Of a stretch of 64,000 bases of DNA, positions 24,601 to 37,100 are shown piece by piece (the first letter of the stretch is position 1; each line of letters starts with the position of its first letter). Below the pieces are notes generated by a model that was given only the letters and a program-made list of their open reading frames with translations, did not search any database and was not told the origin of the DNA. A program made the translations under genes and the position numbers. This DNA comes from Dichotomocladium elegans (Eukaryota; Mucoromycota; Mucoromycetes; Mucorales; Lichtheimiaceae), in the NCBI GenBank assembly GCA_025716815.1, contig JAIXMN010000029.1, forward strand, positions 124,001-188,000. Reading direction: 5' to 3'.

Positions 24601-25742
24601 ATGGTTGAAAAGATCCTGGATGCTGCAGCACTTGCACTTATGACGACAGACACGCGTGTGGGCATAAACTGGATAGCTGTCGATCCTATGACCATGGCAT
24701 TGAACACCACAAACACTTCTGGGCCGGTGATTTTGGCCTGTACGACCAGACGACTGCCATACCAGTATGCCAGTGCGTAGGAGCAAAATAGGATCAACCA
24801 AAATACAGCGAATCCCAACCCAAGCACCCAAGAACGTTTAATGCCGACCTGGCGTGCTTTGACAAGTTTTTCGGCATAAAGTCGCTTAAACCGTTCCTGA
24901 AGTGAAAACGAGTACACGGTTCGAATCCCACTAAACACCTGTTCGGCTATTAAGCCTGCTTCAGCATATGCATCCTGGGACTGGACGGCATATCTTGAGA
25001 ATAAGAAGATCGTGCTCGCACCAGCGACGACCACGAGAGGCAGGGTGGCCAGGATGACAAGCGCCAGCCGCCAGCCTTGAGTAAATGCAACAACGAGGCT
25101 TGAGACGAACGCGGCAACGCCCGTGATGACCTGGCCAAATTTCTCAGAAATGCCGGTCTGGATTGTCTGGGTGTCCGTGGCAAGCCTGGTCGTAAGGGAG
25201 CCTTCCTCAGCTTTGTCAAACCAGCCCATATCTTGCCGCAGAATGGCATGGACATACTTCTGGCGAATCCGGCGTGTTTGGCGTGCACCAGTCAGCGTCC
25301 ATAGAGCTTGGGCAGTATAGCTGGCAACGAGTGTGGCGATCCCGAGATAGACAAAGATGAGGATGATATCGTATCCGGCGTCAAGAAGTGAGGCGCCTGG
25401 TGTGGTGAAGACGTCGGCGAATGTGCTGAGAAATTTTCCAAAGATCAAGATATTAACAGGCTGGACGGCGCCGATGATCGTTGAAAGGATAGCTGCAACA
25501 ACAATCAGAAATAACTCATAGGGAGTGGCAAACCGAAACAGGGAATAAATAGCGACAGTCTTCCCTTTCGCTTTTGGCTGGTCATCCTCGGAGGCAGCAG
25601 GGCCTTGTTTAAGGTCGTCGCTGCCCTCATCACAACTTCGATCCCTGGTGGGTGTCATATTAACCAATTGATCGCATTGGTGTGCTTCTTTTTCCTCATC
25701 AGTGTTGGGCGAATCGATGGGTGGAGTATCTGATAAGCGCAT
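21632..25742 (-). CDS. Full-length ABCB exporter 1 (P-glycoprotein/Pmd1 type), 1303 aa
   Basis: Exons 25742-24491, 24431-23977, 23891-23006 and 22950-21632; intron phases 1, 0, 1. The order is TMD1-NBD1-TMD2-NBD2, a complete single-chain exporter of the plasma membrane that uses ATP to pump lipophilic drugs, lipids or peptides outward. NBD1 (from about residue 418) has Walker [10 protein letters not shown], signature LSGGQKQR, Walker B VILLLDE and [11 protein letters not shown]2 has [17 protein letters not shown] and [15 protein letters not shown]1 carries the family motif [19 protein letters not shown]. Intron 2 falls exactly between LLLDE and ATSALD. It is the most diverged of the four copies here, for example in the NBD1-TMD2 linker. 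It diverges head-to-head from exporter 2. The substrate cannot be told from sequence. Confidence 0.95.
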
Positions 25743-28411
25743 GTCATCAATCTGATTTGAGAGTATAAAAGGGGTACGAAATATTTTCTGGCTCGATCCT
25801 TAAATACAAGCTTTGTCGGTCAGCTGCCCGGTTTTTCTCGGGGTTCGAATCTTCGGCAGACGACGATACCCAAGAGTGTTATAGCCGGGCCATCGGCCCT
25901 GCTGCACAAAGGACTGGTCGTTTGCTGATCTGTCCAGCCCGCTAATTGGTTTTTAAGAACCAAAAGTCTTCTTGGTTACGACGGATCGTGGAAGCAGTCC
26001 ATACAAAAGAATGGTTGCTGCGCCACACGTTTGCTTTTCGTTGTCTCCCGAGTTACTGTAGCGCTCCTAGGCAACTCATGATTGGCCAGCATCACGCCCT
26101 AGCTGACTTCGCAAATAATACTCAAAGGAAAGTTCTACTCGGTGTAGCGTGACTCCATAGCCGGTACGATCGGGCATCCACAACTGTGGTGCTTGTACCG
26201 CAGCACTGCAACAGTTGGAGTTCGTCGTAACACGAGAATAAATAGGAACTGATCTTTATTGTATTGCTAACTAATGGAACATTTATACTAGCTTGAAGGA
26301 TTAAGGATATGTGTATGATTTCTAATCGACAGTTGATGTATAATATGGAAGTAAGATTGGTTTGATTTGTCGTCTTAGTAATCTGCATGTTCGATTGCTT
26401 TGTGATCCGCTTTGCCACACGAGGACTGCGATAGGACTGTCACAAGCACTGTGTTTTGTTCATTAAAGTGTGACTCCTTATAGAGTGCGGTGTATCTGAG
26501 GTCGAGCATATGTAATTTCTCACTCTCTATTTGACCCCAAAGTGCGGCGCAGTGCACATTCGATATTTGCTCTATGGGGTGGATCATTTTTCTAGGTATG
26601 AAACGGTTAATCTCAACGCCGGTTACTGAGCACCTTTCCATCCAAAACCCGCAAACAACTCGCTCTTGGGCAAGTTGACGTCCATTGCATACGACCGTCT
26701 CTGAACGAAATTGCTACCTGTACGATCGAGCAACGCAACTAGGGAGACATAACTCTTTACAAAAGCATTTGAAGTCTCTCGAACAAAGAACTCTCGCATG
26801 ATTAGCTTTTCCGAGGCGCAATTCGCGAAAAACGTGGGTTGTCAGCGTGGTACAATCAAAACCGATACCCAAGGTCTCCCCCGGTTGTATGAAACATGTC
26901 GGATCGCAGGATCCTCTTTCATCCGCTAACGTACGCGCGGAGTTGGGACAGGCTATGCGTTTGCTGGTATGCAAGCCACGACACAAGTTTCTTCTCTCAT
27001 ATCCCGGCTTTGGCATATATACATAACCGATATTCTCGAGGGCCCACCTGTGGATTATGTTCGGGAAAGCCAACCTCTCCCTACTGAAGGATCAGGATTT
27101 CAAATCCATGAATCAAGCAAGTGCACTGTGAAGATAGTTGAAAAGATCCGGTTATAGTAATAGCACGTAAAAAGCATGCTAAAGCTCTCTTTATGTGCGT
27201 TCTTTGTTGTCGTCAAAGACGATATTCCCATCTTCAGAAAATTTCAAAGCAGCTCATCTCTTAAAATGGATCGACTTCAGCTTATCAGTCGACACCGTTC
27301 TACCAAACTGACTGACCCTCGCCCATCGATGGCTTATAATGGCATCAACGCCTGGATAGGTGGTCAAACACCAGAAGACCTATTATGTAGAAACTGAAGG
27401 AAGTCAAAGATATATGGCAGTTAAACATCTGCGAAATTTGTCTCCTAGAAGAAATCCTAAGGACCTACAAGCACCTTGAGGATTTGGCGACTGGTTACTG
27501 TCACTTTAAACTGTTCTCTAGTGATATTCTAATATATAGCACCCGGTTAAAGTCGGTCGCCTCAAACCAACGAGCACTTCCATATCAAGCCTCCTTCTTC
27601 AAGCTGTCTTCAGACATTAGTGCAAGAGTGCTAACCAACTCCGGATGTCCTCCTTCCCTCCATCATCCAGCACGCACAAGGAATTCGTACGGTGGATATC
27701 TTAATTCTCAGTATACCCATCTAATTTGTGAGCCTGATTCTTCCTTCCACACGTCTCCAGCCACTCAAGAATGAGGATTGCCGCAGACTTCAGGACTCTA
27801 GCCTCCAGAAATTGTATGAGAACCAGCGGTTGGCTCTTGGCGTCTCTCAGGAATAATCACTTGTTACTCTGTAACTACAAAAGCCTGAAGGGCATCAAGC
27901 TATCTGCATCTGCTCGGTCAAAGGGACAAGTAGAAGGAGGCATAAGCGATGTTCTGACCCTTGAGATTACGTCGCTTGTTGGAATCCCCAGAACAGAAAA
28001 TTTTTAATCTGAACAGAGGACTCTAATTCGTGCTCCGTCCAGTCCAGCCAGTCATGAGATTCTGGGGAAACCCACATCGATCGAAGATTTGGCTAATCAT
28101 CGAGCGATTTTTAATGTTCGGCGCGGAAGTTCGGTCGCTGCAGCCATATCCTTTCATCATTGGGTTCGGACAATTCTTGTGCTCTCCAGTACGTGTACGC
28201 CCTTCATCATACCTTCTCCCTATGGTAGGCTACTACCTCTTGGTGTTTGTAGGACATAAACGAATGGCGGTCGTTACTTAGCCGAGATGTTCCAGCGACC
28301 GACTGAGAATTCCTTCCCGATTTTGTACCACCCAAGGAAAAAAAAAAGATATATATACGAGTGCTGCTGGTCCTTTCGTTATAGTCGCCCTTTTTCGCCC
28401 AACCACTTACA
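25743..28411. other. Shared upstream region of divergent exporters 1 and 2
   Basis: 2.67 kb between two divergent start codons, so it holds both promoters. Open frames exist (26714-27073 minus, 27484-27774 plus) but have no ATG or no recognisable content. The patch 26,900-28,010 looks like worn coding or transposon sequence. No RNA gene is supported. Confidence 0.5.
28350..28357 (+). promoter_or_regulatory. TATA box of exporter 2
   Basis: TATATATA after an A-rich run, about 55 bp upstream of the ATG at 28412. Confidence 0.5.
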
Positions 28412-31400
28412 ATGGGTCTTTCGACCTTCTCAACTTCAGCGGGGACAGTCCGATCCAAAGACGATGTGATCAAAGAAAAACATCATGTTCTTTCCACCAC
28501 GAAAACAGAGATGAAAAAGACAAAAAGACAAGGGGTAAAGAAGCCTCGGTCAGTACCAATGCATAAGCTATTTCGATTCGCATCGGCCTGGGATAAGTTC
28601 ATGATCGCCATCGCCTGTATCTCTTCTATTCTCGTCGGCTTCTTGCAACCTGTGTCCATTGCTCTCTTTGGCGTATTTGTCAAGGATGTTATGGATGCCT
28701 TCAAAGCCGGCAAGAGTGTCAGTGAAGCAACTCATCCAATTGTTCTTATCTTCGTATATATCGGCACCGTCATTCTCGTCCTCGCCTACATTGCCAATGC
28801 CTTTTGGGTCATGACGGGTGAAAACCAAACTCGACGTATCCGTGAACTCTATGTCCACGCCATCCTTCGCCAAGACATGGGTTGGTTTGACCAGGCTGAC
28901 GAGGGCTCGCTGACCACCCGTCTCGCTGCTGATTCCCAGTTCATTCAGGATGGCATCTCTGAAAAATTCGGCACATTGCTCCGCGCCCTATCGGCATTCG
29001 TCATGGGCTTCATCATGGCATTTTACATGGGCTGGAATCTTGCAGTTGTTGTTCTCGCCGTCCTACCGCTCTTGGGTTGCGTAGGTGGAGCCATGGGTTA
29101 CTTCATTACAAAGAGTACCCGCACGGCACAGGATTCATATGCAGAGGCCGGTGCGGTCGCAGAACAGGTGTTTTCCGGTATTCGAACCGTGTACGCCTTC
29201 TCGCTTCAGCAACGCTTCGCTCGTATTTACGAGGAAAAACTTGTCAAGGCACGTGAGGCCGGCGTTCGTCGCGGTATGATTATTGGCCTAGGCTTTGGTA
29301 GCTTCTTGTTTGTTCTGTTTTCTATATATGCTATTTCTTTTTGGTACGGCGGCAAACTCTCAAGGGAAGAGACACTTGAAGGTTGGAGAGTACTCGTCGC
29401 GTTCTTTTGCATGCTACTCGGTGCGATGTCGCTTCTCCAGCTACCAGCTCACATCTCGGCTATTTCTACTGCCTGCGGCGCTGCACACAAAATCTTCCAG
29501 GTCATCGATCGTGTACCTGAGATTGACCCGGATAATGAAGGCGGCCTCAAACCCGAGAAAGTGTCGGGAAAGCTCGAGTTCCGCAATATCCGATTTGCGT
29601 ACCCTACTCGCCCAGGTAGACCATGAGTTTTCTAATAACATCTTTATGACATAGACTCATCTCGATAATACAGATATCACGGTCCTTGATAATTTCAACG
29701 TCACCATCAAGCCGGGAATGACTGTCGCCTTCGTCGGCTCCTCAGGCTCAGGCAAGTCGACAACCATCCAGCTTCTCCAGCGTTTCTACGACCCTCTCGA
29801 TGGCCAGGTTCTCTTGGACGGAAAGGACATCCGAGATATTAACCTCAAATGGCTGCGCTCACAGATTGGCGTTGTGAGCCAAGAGCCAGTGTTATTTAAC
29901 ATGACTGTTCGCCAGAATTTGCTGATGGGCGTCCACCAAGTGGTCTCAGAGTCTGATATTGCTAAGGCCTGCCAGAAAGCCAACTGCCATTCGTTTATCT
30001 CCAAGCTTCCCAAGGGTTACGATACGATTGTGGGCGAGCATGGCGGCATGATGTCCGGTGGTCAGAAGCAGCGTATTGCCATTGCGCGAGCTATTCTTAA
30101 GAACCCGCAGATTTTGCTCCTTGATGAGGTATTACAAAAAAAGATGATATCAGGACTTCGTTAACGAAAAGTTTAATTGCAATAGGCTACCTCTGCCCTA
30201 GATACCCAATCTGAACGCCTAGTCCAGCGTGCCTTAGATGCTGCAGCTGCTGATCGCACGACCATCATGATTGCTCATCGGCTTTCAACCATTCGTAATG
30301 CTGATCTCATTGTCGTCATGGACAAAGGACACCTTATCGAGCAGGGTACACATAATGAGCTCCTTACATTAAACGGCATGTATGCCGAACTGGTTCGCAA
30401 GCAGCAAATTGCTACAAAGCAAGTCGGTGCCAATGAAGACGAACTTGACAATGTGGATGAAGAAGAACTGATGCGTCAAGAGAATGCTGCTCTTGAAGCG
30501 AAGCAGGCTGAAGAAGACAAGGCGACCTCAGTCGAGCTGATTCGCATGAAGAGCCAGGCGTCATCCATTGATGTGTACGACTTAAAGCTTCGCAGGGAAA
30601 AGGATGCCATAAAGCTACGGCGCAAGGAGAAGGCACCTATTGGGAAGATCCTCCAGCAGATGCGTAGCGAGTGGAAGCTCATGCTCTTTGGTTGTGTTGC
30701 AGCTGCGATCGCAGGGGCCATCTTCCCAGTGTTCGCTTACACGATTGCCAAATCGATCGGCATCCTCGCTACCGCAGGCGGTACCCCGGAGCCGGGTCCA
30801 GTAGAAGGCATCAATCTCTATGCTTTCTTATTCCTGATATTTGCCATTGCAGCATTTCTCGGATATGGTATCCAGATGTCCACATTCGAAATTGCCGGTG
30901 AACGCTACACTGAACGCCTACGCGCCATGATTTTTCGAGCGTATCTGAAGCAAGAAATCGGCTATTATGACGAAGACGAGCATAGTGTTGGTGCACTGAC
31001 ATCTAAGCTTGCATTAGACTCCAAAAATGTGAATGAGCTCGTTACAAAAGTCCCGGGTGATTTGATCCAAATCTTCTCAACTGCTATCACAGGTAGAGGA
31101 AATTGCTGAAAGCGGACGGGCATCTTTTTTCTTTACTAACACACGGTAGGCCTTGTGATTGCGTTCGTACATGACTGGGCCATGACTCTCATTGTACTTG
31201 CCATGTCTCCTTTTATTATGGCAGCCAGTTTTTATGAGTCAAAAATCCAGCGTGGGTTCGAAGACGAAACCGCAAAGGCCCACGAATTCAGCGGCGAAAT
31301 CGCGGGCGAAGCGATCAAAGAGATCCGAACCGTCGCCGCACTCAATAAGCAAGACTATTTCGAGAAGAAGTATTACCGCGCCACCGACCGCCCTCATCGG

Positions 31401-32462
31401 CTGGCGAAGCGCAAGGCTTTCTTATCGTCCATCGGTTATGCGCTTAACCAAGGCATCATTCTATATGTCGGTGCTGTGTCTTTCTATGCCGGCATGAAAT
31501 TCATTGAGCAGAAGCGGCTCAAGTTTGACGAATTATTCGTTTGTCTCCTGAGTGTAATGATCACGGTTCACAGCATTGGCCGCTCGAGTGTATTCGCTGC
31601 AACGTATGCCAAAGCTAAGAACTCGGCTCTGTTCGCTTTTGGCATCCTGGAGCGACGGTCGGAGATTGATCCCGACCTGGAGGGCTTCGAGATGGACCAG
31701 GTCCGTGGCGAACTCAGCTTTGAAAACATTGCTTTCCGTTACCCCGCTCGACCGGATATTGCCGTCTTTGACGGTGAATTCAACCTAAAGGGCAAGGAAG
31801 GACAGACGATTGCGTTGGTTGGGCCCTCTGGCTGCGGCAAATCAACAACGATTGGCATGCTGCAGCGCTGGTATGACCCTGTTGGCGGTGTCGTCCGACT
31901 CGACGAGCATAATACGAGAAACTTTACCCTCGGCAACCTGCGCAGCCACATTGCCTTGGTTGGCCAGGAACCTGTCCTGTTTGATATGTCCATCGCAGAC
32001 AATATCCGCTTTGGAGTCGACGAAGGTCGTGAAGTCACTCAGGAGGATATCGAAGAAGCTTCTAGAGCTGCGAATATCCATAAGTTTATTTCCGAGTTGC
32101 CTGAAGGCTACAACACACGTGTTGGTGATAAAGGATCGCAGCTTTCTGGTGGTCAGAAACAACGCATAGCTATTGCTCGTGCCTTGATCCGTAAACCCAA
32201 GGTCTTGCTACTCGATGAAGCAACGTCAGCTCTAGATTCAGAATCTGAGAAATTGGTGCAGGCCGCCATTGACAACATTATCAGCAAGGGCGGCCGGACG
32301 ACCATCACAATCGCCCACCGTCTCTCGACCATCCAAGAGGCCGATATCATTTGCGTCGTTAAGGACGGCCGAATTATAGAACAAGGGACTCATTGGGAGC
32401 TGCTCAAGCTGAATGGCGAGTATGCTTTGCTTGTCCGTCAGCAGTCACTGAATGCCATTTAG
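28412..32462 (+). CDS. Full-length ABCB exporter 2, 1292 aa
   Basis: Exons 28412-29615, 29674-30128, 30186-31092 and 31150-32462, with the same intron positions and phases (1, 0, 1) as the other three copies. TMD1 has the motif [22 protein letters not shown]1 starts at about residue 402 with GSSGSGKST (a Ser where the sister copies have Pro), signature MSGGQKQR in place of LSGGQKQR, and [11 protein letters not shown] across intron 2. NBD2 is canonical: [29 protein letters not shown]. The linker ([18 protein letters not shown]) is acidic and followed by a charged helix, as in exporters 3 and 4. [14 protein letters not shown] replaces the usual IVIAHRL. It is a plasma-membrane exporter of unknown substrate, the only one of the five on the plus strand. 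Confidence 0.95.
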
Positions 32463-32709
32463 GCAGGCAAAGCAAGGCCTCTACGAGCTTCATTGCACTG
32501 GGATGGGCAAGTTTATAATAGTTTTATGTATTTTTATTATTATTGATTTTTACAACGTTTCCGATAATGCACTACGCCTAATTCAAAAAGGATGGACGCC
32601 AGCCTTGGTTTCCTTCCCGTATTCATTGATAGCTCAGTATGCCCCGTTCGGCGGCAGGAGGGAACGTGTTTGTTTGAGAAGTAATCGATTTTGCTTGGAG
32701 ACCAGACTA

Positions 32710-32904
32710 CTATTCACTTGCTGGAAATGTCGGTGGCCAAACATTCACTGGCTTTCCTTTGCTGTTTTGAACCGTGATGGTGGAGGGCAGAACAGTGTCG
32801 GGACGTACACCGCCAAAGGGATTTCCGATATGCTGCGGAGCTGCAGTCACCAGCAATGAAAGCGCTACAAGATAAAGAATTACAAAGAGTGGCTTGTCCA
32901 TCAT
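32710..32904 (-). CDS. Small predicted secreted protein, 64 aa
   Basis: Single exon starting with two consecutive ATGs (32904 and 32901). Residues 5-21 (LFVILYLVALSLLVTAA) form a clear signal peptide with likely cleavage near AAPQ. The remaining 40 or so residues are Pro/Gly/Val-rich (GNPFGGVRPDTV, KPVNVWPPTFP) and contain no cysteine. A good TATA box (32959-32966) lies 55 bp upstream, which supports a real short gene. It converges on exporter 2 (stop 248 bp away) and lies between two ABCB exporters. I do not recognise a family. It does not end in a CAAX box, so it is not an a-factor-type lipopeptide. It may be a cell-wall or effector-like peptide. Confidence 0.6.
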   Translation of the reverse strand: MMDKPLFVILYLVALSLLVTAAPQHIGNPFGGVRPDTVLPSTITVQNSKGKPVNVWPPTFPASE

Positions 32905-32958
32905 TTTTCTTTTACGAAAGGAGAGGGTGGGATATGGACAATTCCTTGGACCATAGCT

Positions 32959-32966
32959 TATTTATA
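32959..32966 (-). promoter_or_regulatory. TATA box of the small secreted protein gene
   Basis: Reads TATAAATA on the minus strand, 55 bp before the first ATG. Confidence 0.55.
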
Positions 32967-34197
32967 AGGACATCGTTTTGTTCATTTTTGCTGCAAAGGA
33001 GATACGGAGTCATAGCATGAGGGGGTGCTCATGCGTTCCTACTGCAATTCGCTTCCTCACCATGAGCTATTACTAGAATATCGATTATTTTCCAGCTATG
33101 GGCATGCAGTAACGATCACATATTATTTGCAATTCTAGTTCCCAGCGGTTATGTTTATAGTAGTCGCCTTACTTTATCCGCTCTCACTTTCTGGGAAAAA
33201 AACAATGTCGACCTTGGTGTAAAATGTGTTTTGATCTGATGTGCAATATTTAGAGTTTCATTTAACAGAGGAGGGGGGAAGGGTGGGAAAGTGCATGCGG
33301 GCCCAAGCGCAGCTTATCATGGCCGGCTATCGTTCATTCAACGCGATCTGTGCATAGAGCTCCTACTTTTTACGCAACCATGTAAAAAAAAGAAACCTCC
33401 AATATTCAGTGAACGATTCCTCCCTCGCCCCCACCCACCCCTTGGTCGGCTCGCCTCCCTAGCATGATTCATTTTGCTAAAAGTTTACTTGGGATATGAG
33501 AAGGGGGATTATCAATGCGACATCCTCCTTATTCGTCCTGTAGAAGTAGATGCACGGACCACCCCTCCCGGAACATACAAACAGCTTTGCAGCCAACCCA
33601 TCGCGTCAGCAGCAACCAGCCCCTCCCCCTCCTCGCCCCATAGATATCTGCCCTGAAAATTCTTTCCTTTCCTGCAGGAGAGAGAGAGTGTGTGAGTGTG
33701 TGCACACATCCCCAAGAAAGGGTAACAATGAAAAATAGAGCATTTGCGATCGATTCATTGTACAGAATGGTGTAAATAGCTGTTCATCACAAAAGTCCAT
33801 GACTATCTAAAATCCTGAAGGAGCCACACTCTCTAAGGGGATCATACAGAGTCCGTCTTGTATCCTGGCCTATGCCACTCAATTTGAGCAATAAAGAAAC
33901 CTCATGACTAAAGCACTACGTGCCAAGCAAAAATGTCCACCATGCAATTTGCCCCTATTTAAAAGAATGCTCCTATGTAACTGTGTACACATGGTATGTT
34001 CAACTTGGTATTCAATTCTACTTTTATATTATAAAGCACAAAATATATGAACTAAGGTTGAATGTAGGGAATAGGACAATCGTGTGACCAGAAGCAGCTT
34101 TGCTGCTACTGGCACATCGAAGGAGGAGCAGGATAGAGGAGATGTTATACAGGAAGATAAACAGAAAAGCAAAAGTATAGAGTACATATCGACGGAT
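32967..34197. other. Intergenic, no gene supported
   Basis: Contains the upstream part of the small secreted-protein gene and the 3' flank of exporter 3. Short GA/GT repeats lie at about 33678-33700. No coding exon is supported. Confidence 0.5.
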
Positions 34198-37100
34198 CTA
34201 GTGTGCATTAAGCGACTGCTGGCGAACAAGAGAAGCATATTCGCCATCAAGCTCGAGCAACTCCCAATGGGTGCCTTGCTCAACTACGCGACCTCCCTTG
34301 ACAACGCAAATGAGATCGGCATCTTGGATGGTCGACAGGCGGTGAGCAATCGTGATCGTAGTACGGCCGCCCTCGCTGATAATGTTGTCGATGGCAATCT
34401 GCACCAGCTTCTCCGATTCTGAATCAAGAGCTGACGTGGCTTCATCGAGCAGCAACACTTTGGGTTTGCGGATCAGCGCACGCGCAATAGCAATGCGCTG
34501 CTTCTGGCCACCAGAGAGCTGCGAGCCCTTGTCACCGACTCGCGTGTTGTAACCCTCGGGTAACTCCGTAATGAACTTGTGAATATTGGCCGCCTTGCAT
34601 GCTTCCTCAACCTGCTCCTGGGTAACCTGGTTAATGTCATCAACACCAAAACGGATATTCTCTCCGATCGTCATGTCGAACAAGACAGGTTCCTGGCCAA
34701 CAAGCGCCATGTGGCTGCGAAGATTGCCAAGGCTGTAATTCTTGATGTTATGGTCGTCAAGTCGAACGGTGCCCTCAATGGGGTCGTACCAACGCTGAAG
34801 CATGCCGATCGTCGTCGACTTGCCGCAACCAGAAGGACCAACCAATGCAATTGTCTGGCCAGCCTTACCCTCTAGATTGAATTCACCGTCGAAAATGGGA
34901 ATATCGGGACGAGCGGGATACCGGAAGGTGATGTCCTTGAAATCGATGTCACCACGGACAGCCGATCGCTCGAGCTCGATGCCTTCAAGGTCAGGATCAA
35001 TGGACGGCTGGCGTGTAAGGACCTCGAAAGCAGCAATTGCGGAGTTCTTGGCCTTGGCATAAGTTGAAGTAAACACAGAGGCGCGACCCACACCTTGGGC
35101 AGTGATAAGGACAGCCATCATACAAATCATCATCTGCTCAAAGTTAATCTTTCCGTCCTGGATGAGGCGGCCACCAGCGTAGAATGAGACAGCATTCGTA
35201 TACATCATAATGGCCTGCTGAAGGGCATAGCCGATGGACGACATGTAAGCCTTCTTCATAGCAAGCTTATGCGGATGTTCGAGCGCACGATCGAATTTGA
35301 TCTCAAAATGGGACTGCTTGTTCAGGGCAGCGACTGTGCGGATTTCTTTAATGGCCTCACCAGCCACCTCGCCGCTCTGTTCGTTAGCCTTGGCAGTTTC
35401 ATCCTCGAAACCACGATGGATGGTTGACTCGTAATAAGTGGCACCGCCAATAAACGGCGAAAGACACAAGACGATGAGGGTTAGAGTCCAGCTGTACACA
35501 AACGAAATGACAAGGCCTATGTATATATGGGTAAGTAAAAAACATTGACGAGATAGAGCCAATCTCAATGAAATTTACCAGTGATAGAAGTAGACATGAT
35601 CTGAGCGATATCACCCCAGACCTTGGTGACCAATTCGTTGACATTCTTGGAATCAATAGCGAGTTTGGAAGTTAAGGCACCCATGCTGTGCTCATCATCA
35701 TCGAAATAGCCGATTTCTTGTTTCATGTATGCGCGGAAAATGGCAACACGAAGACGCTCGGTGTAGCGCTCTCCGGCAATTTCAAACGACATGATCTGGC
35801 CACCGAAACCAAAGAGAGCCGCAACACCAAGCATCACAAAGATAAAGGCATAGAGATTAGCACCCTCGAGAGGACCGGGAGCGACTTGTGAGGGCGGTGC
35901 CAAAATCATAACCGTGATGATTTTGGAGAAAATGAGCGCGAAACAGGGGAAGATGGCACCAGCAATAGCAGCACATACAATGCCAGAACCCAAAAGGGGC
36001 CATTCCGGTCGCATCTGCTCGAGAATTTTGCCGATAGGTGCCTTCTGCTTCATGCGAAGCTTGCGGGCTTCCTTCTCCTTGCGAAGCTTCAGCTCAAACG
36101 CATCAATGGACGAGACGGTGCTCATGCGGACCAGGTGATCAGACCGGGTGTCTCTCTCCAACTCGGCGAGTTCTTCAATCCGGTTCTGCTGTTTCTTGAG
36201 CTCCTCGGTTTCCTTGCGCATCATCTCTTCTTCATCAAACTCGTCTTCCTCCGAAGCGCCAACTTGCTTAGTCGCAATCTGCTGCTTCTTTACAAGCTCG
36301 GAGTACACGCCACCGAGCGCCAACAGCTCATCATGAGTACCTTGCTCGACGAGATCACCCTTATCCATGACAACAATCAAATCAGCGTTGCGGATGGTCG
36401 AGAGACGATGAGCAATGACGATGGTGGTACGATCAGCCGCGGCAGCATCAAGTGCACGTTGCACAAGACGCTCCGATTGAGTGTCCAATGCAGAAGTGGC
36501 CTGCAGCAAGAAAGTATTCATTATTAGTATCGGTTTGTATTTAGAGCCTCAATGGGACATTTTTGCTTACCTCATCCAAAAGAAGAATTGTAGGGTTCTT
36601 GAGAATGGCACGTGCAATAGCGATGCGCTGCTTCTGACCACCAGAAAGCATACCACCGTGTTCACCAACAAGAGTGTCGTACGCGTCAGGGAGTTGGGAG
36701 ATAAAAGTGTGGCAGTTGGCCTTCTTGCATGCCTCGATGATCTCTTCGCGCGAGGCCTCGTAATCGATGCCCATCAGCAAATTCTGGCGAATCGTCATGT
36801 TGAACAAAACAGGTTCCTGGCTGACAACGCCGATCTTGGAGCGGAGCCACTTGACATTGAGATCCTTGACATTGTTGCCGTCAATTAAGACTTCACCGGC
36901 CAACGGGTCGTAGAAGCGCTGGATAAGCTGGACACTAGTGGACTTGCCAGAGCCGGAGGGACCAACAAAGGCGACGGTCATACCGGGCTTGACCTTCAAG
37001 GTGAGATCCTTGAGAATAGGGACATCTACAAGAAATCATGAGAATCTATGATGGAGAGAGCAAGTAGAAACGACTTACCAGGACGAGTGGGATATTTGAA

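Noticed and set aside
25830..25866. tRNA-like B box (GGTTCGAATCT) with a T-stem-like pairing
   Set aside because: No matching acceptor stem or A box is found at the proper distance upstream, and the T stem relies on two G-U pairs.
26714..27073. 119-codon minus-strand open frame
   Set aside because: Opens with TTG, has no recognisable motif and no splice context; treated as chance or worn sequence.
34352..36527. Long plus-strand open frames opposite exporter 3 (and the same at 40618-42789 opposite exporter 4)
   Set aside because: Antisense shadows of the strongly biased ABCB coding sequence; they appear at the same offset in both twins.
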